DNA from: Fasciola hepatica | Taxonomy: Eukaryota; Platyhelminthes; Trematoda; Plagiorchiida; Fasciolidae | NCBI GenBank assembly: GCA_948099385.1 | Contig: CANUEZ040000067.1 | Location: 21,470,501-21,534,500, forward strand | DNA length: 64,000 nucleotides | Direction of reading: 5' to 3' | Shown: one piece after another, positions 8,838 through 24,700 of the stretch | Layout of the letters: each line of letters opens with the position of its first letter | Numbering within the stretch: position 1 is the stretch's first letter | Made by a program: the position numbers and the translations under genes | The notes under the pieces: model-generated | Seen by the model: only the letters and a program-made list of their open reading frames with translations | The model's database searches: none | Told to the model about the DNA's origin: nothing

Positions 8838-11800
8838 CACCGAGCCCCCACGGGGACTCGAACCCGGGGTGAACGATTGTGAATCGAACACCTTAACCAC
8901 AAGGCTATCCGGGTTGGCTCTCAACGGTTTGCTGAACATCTACACTACATGATATAGCACCCTTCCGTCACTGGCTTTTGAACGGTAACAACCCGCTTCC
9001 CACACAGCGATCGACTCCTATGATGGATGAGTTCCCTGTAGGGGCCTAAGTACAACGAAGGCATTCCGTTATGAACAACCTACAGAGCTTGGTTATTATT
9101 TGCAATTGAGTAGTAGGAGATTAGATTTGTATATAATATGATTCATCATGCAGCTTGAACGCTCAACTCACCATTGAAAACGATGGATGCACTGTACAGC
9201 TGTTTCATCCTTGTTGGGAATCATCAGCAGTGCACATCCACCGAGCCCCCACGGGGACTCGAACCCGGGGTGAACGATTGTGAATCGAACACCTTAACCA
9301 CAAGGCTATCCGGGTTGGCTCTCAACGGTTTGCTGAACATCTACACTACATGATATAGCACCCTTCCGTCACTGGCTTTTGAACGGTAACAACCCACTAC
9401 CCACACAGCGATCGACTCCTATGATGGATGACTTCTCTGTAGGGGCCTAAGTACAACGAAGGCATTCCGTTATGAACAACCTACAGAGCTTGGTTATTAT
9501 TTGCAATTGAGTAGTAGGAGATTAGATCTGTATATAATATGATTCATCATGCAGCTTGAACGCCCAACTCACCATTGAAAGCGATGGAAGCACTGTACAG
9601 CTGTTTCATCCTTGTTGGGAATCATCGGCAGTGCACATCCACCGAGCCCCCACGGGGACTCGAACCCCGGGGTGAACGATTGTGAATCGAACACCTTAAC
9701 CACAAGGCTATCCGGGTTGGCTCTCAACGGTTTGCTGAACATCTACACTACATGATATAGCACCCTTCCGTCACTGGCTTTTGAACGGTAACAACCCGCT
9801 TCCACACAGCGATCCACTCCTATGATGGATGACTTCTCTGTAGGGGCCTAAGTACAACAGAGACATTCCGTTATGAACAACCTACAGAGCTTGGTTATTA
9901 TTTGCAATTGAGTAGTAGGAGATTAGATTTGTATATAATATGATTCATCATGCAGCTTGAACGCTCAACTCACCATTGAAAACGATGGAAGCACTGTACA
10001 GCTGTTTCATCCTTGTTGGGAATCATCAGCAGAGCACATCCACCGAGCCCCCACGGGGACTCGAACCCGGGGTGAACGATTGTGAATCGAACACCTTAAC
10101 CACAAGGCTATCCGGGTTGGCTCTCAACGGTTTGCTGAACATCTACACTACATGATATAACACCCTTCCGTCACTGGCTTTTGAACGGTAACAACCCGCT
10201 TCCCACACAGCGATCGACTCCTATGATGGATGACTTCTCTGTAGGGGCCTAAGTACAACGAAGGCATTCCGTTATGAACAACCTACAGAGCTTGGTTATT
10301 ATTTACAATTGAGTAGTAGGAGATTAGATTTGTATATAATATGATTCATCATGCAGCTTGAACGCTCAACTCACCATTGAAAACGATGGAAGCACTGTAC
10401 AGCTGTTTCATCCTTGTTGGGAATCATCAGCAGTGCACATCCACCGAGCCCCCACGGGGACTCGAACCCGGGGTGAACGATTGTGAATCGAACACCTTAA
10501 CCACAAGGCTATCCGGGTTGGCTCTCAACGGTTTGCTGAACATCTACACTACATGATATAGCACCATTCCGTCACTGGCTTTTGAACGGTAACAACCCAC
10601 TACCCACACAGCGATCGACTCCTATGATGGATGACTTCTCTGTAGGGGCCTAAGTACAACGAAGGCATTCCGTTATGAACAACCTACAGAGCTTGGTTAT
10701 TATTTGCAATTGAGTAGTAGGAGATTAGATTTGTATATAATATGATTCATCATGCAGCTTGAACGCTCAACTCACCATTGAAAACGATGGAAGCATTGTA
10801 CAGCTGTTTCATCCTTGTTGGGAATCATCAGCAGTGCACATCCACCGAGCCCCCACGGGGACTCGAACCCGGGGTGAACGATTGTGAATCGAACACCTTA
10901 ACCACAAGGCTATCCGGGTTGGCTCTCAACGGTTTGCTGAACATCTATACTACATGATATAACACCCTTCCGTCACTGGCTTTTGAACGGTAACAACCCG
11001 CTTCCCACACAGCGATCGACTCCTGTGATGGATGACTTCTCTGTAGGGGCCTAAGTACAACGAAGGCATTCCGTTATGAACAACCTACAGAGCTTGGTTA
11101 TTATTTGCAATTGAGTAGTAGGAGATTAGATTTGTATATAATATGATTCATCATGCAGCTTGAACGCTCAACTCACCATTGAAAACGATGGAAGCACTGT
11201 ACAGCTGTTTCATCCTTGTTGGGAATCATCAGCAGTGCACATCCACCGAGCCCCCACGGGGACTCGAACCCGGGGTGAACGATTGTGAATCGAACACCTT
11301 AACCACAAGGCTATCCGGGTTGGCTCTCAACGGTTTGCTGAACATCTACACTACATGATATAACACCCTTCCGTCACTGGCTTTTGAACGGTAACAACCC
11401 GCTTCCCACACAGCGATCGACTCCTATGATGGATGACTTCTCTGTAGGGGCCTAAGTACAACGAAGGCATTCCGTTATGAACAACCTACAGAGCTTGGTT
11501 ATTATTTGCAATTGAGTAGTAGGAGATTAGATTTGTATATAATATGATTCATCATGCAGCTTGAACGCTCAACTCACCATTGAAAACGATGGAAGCACTG
11601 TACAGCTGTTTCATCCTTGTTGGGAATCATCAGCAGTGCATATCCACCGAGCCCCCACGGGGACTCGAACCCGGGGTGAACGATTGTGAATCGAACACCT
11701 TAACCACAAGGCTATCCGGGTTGGCTCTCAACGGTTTGCTGAACATCTACACTACATGATATAACACCCTTCCGTCACTGGCTTTTGAACGGTAACAACC

Positions 11801-14800
11801 CGCTTCCCACACAGCGATCGACTCCTATGATGGATGACTTCTCTGTAGGGGCCTAAGTACAACGAAGGCATTTCGTTATGAACAACCTACAGAGCTTGGT
11901 TATTATTTGCAATTGAGTAGTAGGAGATTAGATTTGTATATAATATGATTCATCATGCATCTTGAACGCCCAACTCACCATTGAAAGCGATGGAAGCACT
12001 GTCTAGCTGTTTCATCCTTGTTGGGAATCATCGGCAGTGCACATCCACCGAGCCCCCACGGGGACTCGAACCCGGGGTGAACGATTGTGAATCGAACACC
12101 TTAACCACAAGGCTATCCGGGTTGGCTCTCAACGGTTTGCTGAATATCTACACTACATGATATAGCACCCTTCCGTCACTGGCTTTTGAACGGTAACAAC
12201 CCGCTTCCCACACAGCGATCGACTCCTATGATGGATGACTTCTCTGTAGGGGCCTAAGTACAACGAACGCATTCCGTTATGAACAACCTACAGAGCTTGG
12301 TTATTATTTGCAATTGAGTAGTAGGAGATTAGATTTGTATATAATATGATTCATCATGCAGCTTGAACGCTCAACTCACCATTGAAAACGATGGAAGCAC
12401 TGTACAGCCGTTTCATCCTTGTTGGGAATCATCAGCAGTGCACATCCACCGAGCCCCCACGGGGACTCGAACCCGGGGTGAACGATTGTGAATCGAACAC
12501 CTTAACCACAAGGCTATCCGGGTTGGCTCTCAACGGTTTGCTGAACATCTACACTACATGATATAGCACCCTTCCGTCACTGGCTTTTGAACGGTAACAA
12601 CCCACTACCCACACAGCGATCGACTCCTATGATGGATGACTTCTCTGTAGGGGCCTAAGTACAACGAAGGCATTCCGTTATGAACAACCTACAGAGCTTG
12701 GTTATTATTTGCAATTGAGTAGTAGGAGATTAGATTTGTATATAATATGATTCATCATGCAGCTTGAACGCCCAACTCACCATTGAAAGCGATGGAAGCA
12801 CTGTACAGCTGTTTCATCCTTGTTGGGAATCATCAGCAGTGCACATCCACCGAGCCCCCACGGGGACTCGAACCCCGGGGTGAACGATTGTGAATCGAAC
12901 ACCTTAACCACAAGGCTATCCGGGTTGGCTCTCAACGGTTTGCTGAACATCTACACTACATGATATAGCACCCTTCCGTCACTGGCTTTTGAACGGTAAC
13001 AACCCGCTTCCCACACAGCGATCGACTCCTATGATGGATGACTTCTCTGTAGGGGCCTAAGTACAACAAAGACATTCCGTTATGAACAACCTACAGAGCT
13101 TGGTTATTATTTGCAATTGAGTAGTACGAGATTAGATTTGTATATAATATGATTCATCATGCAGCTTGACCGCTCAACTCACCATTGAAAACGATGGATG
13201 CACTGTACAGCTGTTTCATCCTTGTTGGGAATCATCAGCAGTGCACATCCACCGAGCCCCCACGGGGACTCGGACCCGGGGTGAACGATTGTGAATCGAA
13301 CACCTTAACCACAAGGCTATCCGGGTTGGCTCTCAACGGTTTGCTGAACATCTACACTACATGATATAGCACCCTTCCGTCACTGGCTTTTGAACGGTAA
13401 CAACCCGCTTCCCACACAGCGATCGACTCCTATGATGGATGACTTCTCTGTAGGGGCCTAAGTACAACGAAGGCATTCCGTTATGAACAACCTACAGAGC
13501 TTGGTTATTATTTGCAATTGAGTAGTAGGAGATTAGATTTGTATATAATATGATTCATCATGCAGCTTGAACGCTCAACTCACCATTGAAAACGATGGAA
13601 GCACTGTACAGCTGTTTCATCCTTGTTGGGAATCATCAGCAGTGCACATCCACCGAGCCCCCACGGGGACTCGAACCCGGGGTGAACGATTGTGAATCGA
13701 ACACCTTAACCACAAGGCTATCCGGGTTGGCTCTCAACGGTTTGCTGAACATCTACACTACATGATATAGCACCCTTCCGTCACTGGCTTTTGAACGGTA
13801 AAAACCCACTTCCCACACAGCGATCGACTCCTATGATGGATGACTTCTCTGTAGGGGCCTAAGTACAACGAAGGCATTCCGTTATGAACAACCTACAGAG
13901 CTTGGTTATTATTTGCAATTGAGTAGTAGGAGATTAGATTTGTATATAATATGATTCATCATGCAGCTTGAACGCGCAGCTCGCCAATGAAAACGATGGA
14001 AGCACTGTACAGCTGTTTCATCCTTGTTGGGAATCATCAGCAGTGCACATCCACCGAGCCCCCACGGGGACTCGAACACGGGGTGAACGATTGTGAATCG
14101 AACACCTTAACCACAAGGCTATCCGGGTTGGCTCTCAACGGTTTGCTGAACATCTACACTACATGATATAACACCCTTCCGTCACTGGCTTTTGAACGGT
14201 AACAACCCGCTTCCCACACAGCGATCGACTCCTATGATGGATGACTTCTCTGTAGGGGCCTAAGTACAACGAAGGCTTTTCGTTATGAACAACCTACAGA
14301 GCTTGGTTATTATTTGCAATTGAGTAGTAGGAGATTAGATTTGTATATAATATGATTCATCATGCAGCTTGAACGCTCAACTCACCATTGAAAACGATGG
14401 AAGCACTGTACAGCTGTTTCATCCTTGTTGGGAATCATCAGCAGTGCACATCCACCGAGCCCCCACGGGGACTCGAACCCGGGGTGAACGATTGTGAATC
14501 GAACACCTTAACCACAAGGCTATCCGGGTTGGCTCTCAACGGTTTGCTGAACATCTACACTACATGATATAGCACCCTTCCGTCACTGGCTTTTGAACGG
14601 TAACAACCCGCTTCCCACACAGCGATCGACTCCTATGATGGATGACTTCTCTGTAGGGGCCTTAGTACAACGAAGGCATTCCGTTATGAACAACCTACAG
14701 AGCTTGGTTATTATTTGCAATTGAGTAGTAGGAGATTAGATTTGTATATAATATGATTCATCATGCAGCTTGAACGCTCAACTCACCATTGAAAACGATG

Positions 14801-16964
14801 GAAGCACTGTACAGCTGTTTCATCCTTGTTGAGAATCATCAGCAGAGCACATCCACTGAGCCCCCACGGGGACTCGAACCCGGGGTGAACGATTGTGAAT
14901 CGAACACCTTAACCACAAGGCTATCCGGGTTGGCTCTCAACGGTTTGCTGAACATCTACACTACATGATATAACACCCTTCCGTCACTGGCTTTTGAACG
15001 GTAACAACCCGCTTCCCACACAGCAATCGACTCCTATGATGGATGACTTCTCTGTAGGGGCCTAAGTACAACGAAGGCATTCCGTTATGAACAACCTACA
15101 GAGCTTGGTTATTATTTGCAATTGAGTAGTAGGAGATTAGATTTGTATATAATATGATTCATCATGCAGCTTGAACGCTCAACTCACCATTGAAAACGAT
15201 GGAAGCACTGTACAGCTGTTTCATCCTTGTTGGGAATCATCAGCAGTGCACATCCACCGAGCCCCCACGAGGACTCGAACCCGGGGTGAACGATTGTGAA
15301 TCGAACACCTTAACCACAAGGCTATCCGGGTTGGCTCTCAACGGTTTGCTGAACATCTACACTCCATGATATAACACCCTTCCGTCACTGGCTTTTGAAC
15401 GGTAACAACCCGCTTCCCACACAGCGATCGACTCCTATGATGGATGACTTCTCTGTAGGGGCCTAAGTACAACAAAGACATTCCGTTATGAACAACCTAC
15501 AGAGCTTGGTTATTATTTGCAATTGAGTAGTAGGAGATTAGATTTGTATATAATATGATTCATCATGCAGCCTGAACGCTCAGCTCGCCAATGAAAACGA
15601 TGGAAGCACTGTACAGCTGTTTCATCCTTGTTGGGAATCATCAGCAGTGCACATCCACCGAGCCCCCACGGGGACTCGAACCCGGGGTGAACGATTGTGA
15701 ATCGAACACCTTAACCACAAGGCTATCCGGGTTGGCTCTCAACGGTTTGCTGAACATCTACACTACATGATATAGCACCCTTCCGTCACTGGCTTTTGAA
15801 CGGTAACAACCCGCTTCCCACACAGCGATCGACTCCTATGATGGATGACTTCTCTGTAGGGGCCTAAGTACAACGAACGCATTCCGTTATGAACAACCTA
15901 CAGAGCTTGGTTATTATTTGCAATTGAGTAGTAGGAGATTAGATTTGTATATAATATGATTCATCATGCAGCTTGAACGCTCAACTCACCATTGAAAACG
16001 ATGGAAGCACTGTACAGCTGTTTCATTCTTGTTGGGAATCATCAGCAGTGCACATCCACCGAGCCCCCACGGGGACTCGAACCCGGGGTGAACGATTGTG
16101 AATCGAACACCTTAACCACAAGGCTATCCGGGTTGGCTCTCAACGGTTTGCTGAACATCTACACTACATGATATAACACCCTTCCGTCACTGGCTTTTGA
16201 ACGGTAAAAACCCACTTCCCACACAGCGATCGACTCCTATGATGGATGACTTCTCTGTAGGGGCCTAAGTACAACGAAGGCATTCCGTTATGAACAACCT
16301 ACAGAGCTTGGTTATTATTTGCAATTGAGTAGTAGGAGATTAGATTTGTATATAATATGATTCATCATGCAGCTTGAACGCTCAACTCACCATTGAAAAC
16401 GATGGAAGCACTGTACAGCTGTTACATCCTTGTTGGGAATCATCAGCAGTGCACATCCACCGAGCCCCCACGGGGACTCGAACCCCGGGGTGAACGATTG
16501 TGAATCGAACACCTTAACCACAAGGCTATCCGGGTTGGCTCTCAACGGTTTGCTGAACATCTACACTACATGATATAGCACCCTTCCGTCACTGGCTTTT
16601 GAACGGTAACAACCCGCTTCCCACACAGCGATCGACTCCTATGATGGATGACTTCTCTGTAGGGGCCTAAGTACAACGAAGGCATTCCGTTATGAACAAC
16701 CTACAGAGCTTGGTTATTATTTGCAATTGAGTAGTAGGAGATTAGATTTGTATATAATATGATTCATCATGCAGCTTGAACGCTCAACTCACCATTGAAA
16801 ACGATGGGAGCACTGTACAGCTGTTTCATCCTTGTTGGGAATCATCAGCAGTGCACATCCACCGAGCCCCCACGGGGACTCGAACCCGGGGTGAACGATT
16901 GTGAATCGAACACCTTAACCACAAGGCTATCCGGGTTGGCTCTCAACGGTTTGCTGAACATCTA

Positions 16965-19370
16965 TACTACATGATATAACACCCTTCCGTCACTGGCTTT
17001 TGAACGGTAACAACCCGCTTCCCACACAGCGATCGACTCCTATGATGGATGACTTCTCTGTAGGGGCCTAAGTACAACGAAGGCATTCCGTTATGAACAA
17101 CCTACAGAGCTTGGTTATTATTTGCAATTGAGTAGTAGGAGATTAGATTTGTATATAATATGATTCATCATGCAGCTTGAACGCTTAACTCACCATTGAA
17201 AACGATGGAAGCACTGTACAGCTGTTTCATCCTTGTTGAGAATCATCAGCAGAGCACATCCACCGAGCCCCCACGGGGACTCGAACCCGGGGTGAACGAT
17301 TGTGAATCGAACACCTTAACCACAAGGCTATCCGGGTTGGCTCTCAACGGTTTGCTGAACATCTACACTACATGATATAACACCCTTCCGTCACTGGCTT
17401 TTGAACGGTAACAACCCGCTTCCCACACAGCGATCCACTCCTATGATGGATGACTTCTCTGTAGGGGCCTAAGTACAACGAACGCATTCCGTTATGAACA
17501 ACAAACAGAGCTTGGTTATTATTTGCAATTGAGTAGTAGGAGATTAGATTTGTATATAATATGATTCATCATGCAGCTTGAACGCTCAACTCACCATTGA
17601 AAACGATGGAAGCACTGTACAGCTGTTTCATCCTTGTTGGGAATCATCAGCAGTGCACATCCACCGAGCCCCCACGGGGACTCGAACCCGGGGTGAACGA
17701 TTGTGAATCGAACACCTTAACCACAAGGCTATCCGGGTTGGCTCTCAACGGTTTGCTGAACATCTACACTACATGATATAACACCCTTCCGTCACTGGCT
17801 TTTGAACGGTAACAACCCGCTTCCCACACAGCGATCGACTCCTATGATGGATGACTTCTCTGTAGGGGCCTAAGTACAACGAAGGCATTCCGCCATGAAC
17901 AACAAACAGAGCTTGGTTATTATTTGCAATTGAGTAGTAGGAGATTAGATTTGTATATAATATGATTCATCATGCAGCTTGAACGCTCAACTCACCATTG
18001 AAAACGATGGAAGCACTGTACAGCTGTTTCATCCTTGTTGGGAATCATCAGCAGTGCACATCCACCGAGCCCCCACGGGGACTCGAACCCGGGGTGAACG
18101 ATTGTGAATCGAACACCTTAACCACAAGGCTATCCGGGTTGGCTCTCAACGGTTTGCTGAACATCTACACTACATGATATAACACCCTTCCGTCACTGGC
18201 TTTTGAACGGTAACAACCCGCTTCCCACACAGCGATCGACTCCTATGATGGATGACTTCTCTGTAGGGGCCTAAGTACAACGAAGGCATTCCGTTATGAA
18301 CAACCTACAGAGCTTGGTTATTATTTGCAATTGAGTAGTAGGAGATTAGATTTGTATATAATATGATTCATCATGCAGCTTGAACGCTCAACTCACCATT
18401 GAAAACGATGGGAGCACTGTACAGCTGTTTCATCCTTGTTGGGAATCATCAGCAGTGCACATCCACCGAGCCCCCACGGGGACTCGAACCCGGGGTGAAC
18501 GATTGTGAATCGAACACCTTAACCACAAGGCTATCCGGGTTGGCTCTCAACGGTTTGCTGAACATCTATACTACATGATATAACACCCTTCCGTCACTGG
18601 CTTTTGAACGGTAACAACCCGCTTCCCACACAGCGATCGACTCCTATGATGGATGACTTCTCTGTAGGGGCCTAAGTACAACGAAGGCATTCCGTTATGA
18701 ACAACCTACAGAGCTTGGTTATTATTTGCAATTGAGTAGTAGGAGATTAGATTTGTATATAATATGATTCATCATGCAGCTTGAACGCTCAACTCACCAT
18801 TGAAAACGATGGAAGCACTGTACAGCTGTTTCATCCTTGTTGAGAATCATCAGCAGAGCACATCCACCGAGCCCCCACGGGGACTCGAACCCGGGGTGAA
18901 CGATTGTGAATCGAACACCTTAACCACAAGGCTATCCGGGTTGGCTCTCAACGGTTTGCTGAACATCTACACTACATGATATAACACCCTTCCGTCACTG
19001 GCTTTTGAACGGTAACAACCCGCTTCCCACACAGCGATCGACTCCTATGATGGATGACTTCTCTGTAGGGGCCTAAGTACAACGAAGGCATTCCGTTATG
19101 AACAACCTACAGAGCTTGGTTATTATTTGCAATTGAGTAGTAGGAGATTAGATTTGTATATAATATGATTCATCATGCAGCTTCAACGCTCAACTCACCA
19201 TTGAAAACGATGGAAGCACTGTACAGCTGTTTCATCCTTGTTGGGAATCATCAGCAGTGCACATCCACCGAGCCCCCACGGGGACTCGAACCCGGGGTGA
19301 ACGATTGTGAATCGAACACCTTAACCACAAGGCTATCCGGGTTGGCTCTCAACGGTTTGCTGAACATCTA
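16965..19370 (-). repeat. Higher-order 6-mer, copy 1 (2406 bp)
   Basis: Six consecutive monomers carry a distinctive order of private variants: CGCTTAACTC near 17183; TTGAGAATC with AGAGCAC near 17236; GCGATCCAC near 17431; AACAAACAG near 17502; CCGCCATG near 17891; GATGGGAGC near 18408; TCTATACTAC near 18566; and CTTCAACGC near 19182. All recur 2406 bp later. The left border lies after 16963, where the copies stop agreeing. Confidence 0.9.
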
Positions 19371-21776
19371 CACTACATGATATAACACCCTTCCGTCACT
19401 GGCTTTTGAACGGTAACAACCCGCTTCCCACACAGCGATCGACTCCTATGATGGATGACTTCTCTGTAGGGGCCTAAGTACAACGAAGGCATTCCGTTAT
19501 GAACAACCTACAGAGCTTGGTTATTATTTGCAATTGAGTAGTAGGAGATTAGATTTGTATATAATATGATTCATCATGCAGCTTGAACGCTTAACTCACC
19601 ATTGAAAACGATGGAAGCACTGTACAGCTGTTTCATCCTTGTTGAGAATCATCAGCAGAGCACATCCACCGAGCCCCCACGGGGACTCGAACCCGGGGTG
19701 AACGATTGTGAATCGAACACCTTAACCACAAGGCTATCCGGGTTGGCTCTCAACGGTTTGCTGAACATCTACACTACATGATATAACACCCTTCCGTCAC
19801 TGGCTTTTGAACGGTAACAACCCGCTTCCCACACAGCGATCCACTCCTATGATGGATGACTTCTCTGTAGGGGCCTAAGTACAACGAACGCATTCCGTTA
19901 TGAACAACAAACAGAGCTTGGTTATTATTTGCAATTGAGTAGTAGGAGATTAGATTTGTATATAATATGATTCATCATGCAGCTTGAACGCTCAACTCAC
20001 CATTGAAAACGATGGAAGCACTGTACAGCTGTTTCATCCTTGTTGGGAATCATCAGCAGTGCACATCCACCGAGCCCCCACGGGGACTCGAACCCGGGGT
20101 GAACGATTGTGAATCGAACACCTTAACCACAAGGCTATCCGGGTTGGCTCTCAACGGTTTGCTGAACATCTACACTACATGATATAACACCCTTCTGTCA
20201 CTGGCTTTTGAACGGTAACAACCCGCTTCCCACACAGCGATCGACTCCTATGATGGATGACTTCTCTGTAGGGGCCTAAGTACAACGAAGGCATTCCGCC
20301 ATGAACAACAAACAGAGCTTGGTTATTATTTGCAATTGAGTAGTAGGAGATTAGATTTGTATATAATATGATTCATCATGCAGCTTGAACGCTCAACTCA
20401 CCATTGAAAACGATGGAAGCACTGTACAGCTGTTTCATCCTTGTTGGGAATCATCAGCAGTGCACATCCACCGAGCCCCCACGGGGACTCGAACCCGGGG
20501 TGAACGATTGTGAATCGAACACCTTAACCACAAGGCTATCCGGGTTGGCTCTCAACGGTTTGCTGAACATCTACACTACATGATATAACACCCTTCCGTC
20601 ACTGGCTTTTGAACGGTAACAACCCGCTTCCCACACAGCGATCGACTCCTATGATGGATGACTTCTCTGTAGGGGCCTAAGTACAACGAAGGCATTCCGT
20701 TATGAACAACCTACAGAGCTTGGTTATTATTTGCAATTGAGTAGTAGGAGATTAGATTTGTATATAATATGATTCATCATGCAGCTTGAACGCTCAACTC
20801 ACCATTGAAAACGATGGGAGCACTGTACAGCTGTTTCATCCTTGTTGGGAATCATCAGCAGTGCACATCCACCGAGCCCCCACGGGGACTCGAACCCGGG
20901 GTGAACGATTGTGAATCGAACACCTTAACCACAAGGCTATCCGGGTTGGCTCTCAACGGTTTGCTGAACATCTATACTACATGATATAACACCCTTCCGT
21001 CACTGGCTTTTGAACGGTAACAACCCGCTTCCCACACAGCGATCGACTCCTATGATGGATGACTTCTCTGTAGGGGCCTAAGTACAACGAAGGCATTCCG
21101 TTATGAACAACCTACAGAGCTTGGTTATTATTTGCAATTGAGTAGTAGGAGATTAGATTTGTATATAATATGATTCATCATGCAGCTTGAACGCTCAACT
21201 CACCATTGAAAACGATGGAAGCACTGTACAGCTGTTTCATCCTTGTTGAGAATCATCAGCAGAGCACATCCACCGAGCCCCCACGGGGACTCGAACCCGG
21301 GGTGAACGATTGTGAATCGAACACCTTAACCACAAGGCTATCCGGGTTGGCTCTCAACGGTTTGCTGAACATCTACACTACATGATATAACACCCTTCCG
21401 TCACTGGCTTTTGAACGGTAACAACCCGCTTCCCACACAGCGATCGACTCCTATGATGGATGACTTCTCTGTAGGGGCCTAAGTACAACGAAGGCATTCC
21501 GTTATGAACAACCTACAGAGCTTGGTTATTATTTGCAATTGAGTAGTAGGAGATTAGATTTGTATATAATATGATTCATCATGCAGCTTCAACGCTCAAC
21601 TCACCATTGAAAACGATGGAAGCACTGTACAGCTGTTTCATCCTTGTTGGGAATCATCAGCAGTGCACATCCACCGAGCCCCCACGGGGACTCGAACCCG
21701 GGGTGAACGATTGTGAATCGAACACCTTAACCACAAGGCTATCCGGGTTGGCTCTCAACGGTTTGCTGAACATCTA
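19371..21776 (-). repeat. Higher-order 6-mer, copy 2 (2406 bp)
   Basis: This repeats copy 1 with a single substitution that I could find (TTCTGTCAC near 20195 instead of TTCCGTCAC). Agreement ends by about 21882, where GGCCTTAGT replaces GGCCTAAGT. Such identity in a family whose neighbouring units differ at several sites indicates a very recent 6-unit tandem duplication, or an assembly duplication. Confidence 0.9.
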
Positions 21777-24700
21777 CACTACATGATATAACACCCTTCC
21801 GTCACTGGCTTTTGAACGGTAACAACCCGCTTCCCACACAGCGATCGACTCCTATGATGGATGACTTCTCTGTAGGGGCCTTAGTACAACGAAGGCATTC
21901 CGTTATGAACAACCTACAGAGCTTGGTTATTATTTGCAATTGAGTAGTAGGAGATTAGATTTGTATATAATATGATTCATCATGCAGCTTGAACGCTCAA
22001 CTCACCATTGAAAGCGATGGAAGCACTGTACAGCTGTTTCATCCTTGTTGGGAATCATCAGCAGTGCACATCCACCGAGCCCCCACGGGGACTCGAACCC
22101 GGGGTGAACGATTGTGAATCGAACACCTTAACCACAAGGCTATCCGGGTTGGCTCTCAACGGTTTGCTGAACATCTACACTACATGATATAACACCCTTC
22201 CGTCACTGGCTTTTGAACGGTAACAACCCGCTTCCCACACAGCGATCGACTCCAATGATGGATGACTTCTCTGTAGGGGCTTAAGTACAACGAACGCATT
22301 CCGTTATGAACAACCTACAGAGCTTGGTTATTATTTGCAATTGAGTAGTAGGAGATTAGATTTGTATATAATATGATTCATCATGCAGCTTGAACGCTCA
22401 ACTCACCATTGAAAACGATGGAAGCACTGTACAGCTGTTTCATCCTTGTTGGGAATCATCAGCAGTGCACATCCACCGAGCCCCCACGGGGACTCGAACC
22501 CGGGGTGAACGATTGTGAATCGAACACCCTAACCACAAGGCTATCCGGGTTGGCTCTCAACGGTTTGCTGAACATCTACACTCCATGATATAACACCCTT
22601 CCGTCACTGGCTTTTGAACGGTAACAACCCGTTTCCCACACAGCGATCGACTCCTATGATGGATGAATTCTCTGTAGGGGCCTAAGTACAACGAAGGCAT
22701 TCCGTTATGAACAACCTACAGAGCTTGGTTATTATTTGCAATTGAGTAGTAGGAGATTAGATTTGTATATAATATGATTCATCATGCAGCCTGAACGCTC
22801 AGCTCGCCAATGAAAACGATGGAAGCACTGTACAGCTGTTTCATCCTTGTTGGGAATCATCAGCAGTGCACATCCACCGAGCCCCCACGGGGACTCGAAC
22901 CCGGGGTGAACGATTGTGAATCGAACACCTTAACCACAAGGCTATCCGGGTTGGCTCTCAACGGTTTGCTGAACATTTACACTACATGATATAACACCCT
23001 TCCGTCACTGGCTTTTGAACGGTAACAACCCGCTTCCCACACAGCGATCGACTCCTATGATGGATGACTTCTCTGTAGGGGCCTAAGTACAACGAAGGCA
23101 TTTCGTTATGAACAACCTACAGAGCTTGGTTATTATTTGCAATTGAGTAGTAGGAGATTAGATTTGTATATAATATGATTCATCATGCAGCTTGAACGCT
23201 CAACTCACCATTGAAAACGATGGAAGCACTGTACAGCTGTTTCATCCTTGTTGGGAATCATCAGCAGTGCACATCCACCGAGCCCCCACGGGGACTCGAA
23301 CCCGGGGTGAACGATTGGGAATCGAACACCTTAACCACAAGGCTATCCGGGTTGGCTCTCAACGGTTTGCTGAACATCTACACTACATGATATAGCACCC
23401 TTCCGTCACTGGCTTTTGAACGGTAACAACCCGCTTCCCACACAGCGATCGACTCCTATGATGGATGACTTCTCTGTAGGGGCCTAAGTACAACGAAGGC
23501 ATTCCGTTATGAACAACCTACAGAGCTTGGTTATTATTTGCAATTGAGTAGTAGGAGATTAGATTTGTATATAATATGATTCATCATGCAGCTTGAACGC
23601 TCAACTCACCATTGAAAACGATGGAAGCACTGTACAGCTGTTTCATCCTTGTTGGGAATCATCAGCAGTGCACATCCACCGAGCCCCCACGGGGACTCGA
23701 ACCCGGGGTGAACGATTGTGAATCGAACACCTTAACCACAAGGCTATCCGGGTTGGCTCTCAACGGTTTGCTGAACATCTATACTACATGATATAACACC
23801 CTTCCGTCACTGGCTTTTGAACGGTAACAACCCGCTTCCCACACAGCGATCGACTCCTATGATGGATGACTTCTCTGTAGGGGCCTAAGTACAACGAAGG
23901 CATTCCGTTATGAACAACCTACAGAGCTTGGTTATTATTTGCAATTGAGTAGTAGGAGATTAGATTTGTATATAATATGATTCATCATGCAGCTTGAACG
24001 CTCAACTCACCATTGAAAACGATGGAAGCACTGTACGGCTGTTTCATCCTTGTTGGGAATCATCAGCAGTGCACATCCACCGAGCCCCCACGGGGACTCG
24101 AACCCGGGGTGAACGATTGTGAATCGAACACCTTAACCACAAGGCTATCCGGGTTGGCTCTCAACGGTTTGCTGAACATCTACACTACATGATATAGCAC
24201 CCTTCCGTCACTGGCTTTTGAACGGTAACAACCCGCTTCCCACACAGCGATCGACTCCTATGATGGATGACTTCTCTGTAGGGGCCTTAGTACAACGAAG
24301 GCATTCCGTTATGAACAACCTACAGAGCTTGGTTATTATTTGCAATTGAGTGGTAGGAGATTAGATTTGTATATAATATGATTCATCATGCAGCTTGAAC
24401 GCTCAACTCACCATTGAAAACGATGGAAGCACTGTACAGCTGTTTCATCCTTGTTGGGAATCATCAGCAGTGCACATCCACCGAGCCCCCACGGGGACTC
24501 GAACCCGGGGTGAACGATTGTGAATCGAACACCTTAACCACAAGGCTATCCGGGTTGGCTCTCAACGGTTTGCTGAACATCTACACTACATGATATAACA
24601 CCCTTCCGTCACTGGCTTTTGAACGGTAAAAACCCACTTCCCACACAGCGATCGACTCCTATGATGGATGACTTCTCTGTAGGGGCCTAAGTACAACGAA

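Larger units (their letters stand above)
1..16964 (-). repeat. Array segment 1: mosaic monomers
   Basis: About 42 monomers show no long exact higher-order repeat. Four copies (near 1160, 1965, 2765 and 3165) have AAA instead of AAAA at the terminator, and the units around 1500-3400 are nearly identical to each other. A CCCACTACCC variant recurs near 4581, 9392, 10598 and 12601. Extra-C copies in the T arm lie near 9665, 12877 and 16482. Core-mutant ribozymes lie at 403, 1204, 3590, 4409, 8820, 9622, 12028 and 16423. Nothing other than the satellite is present. Confidence 0.9.
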
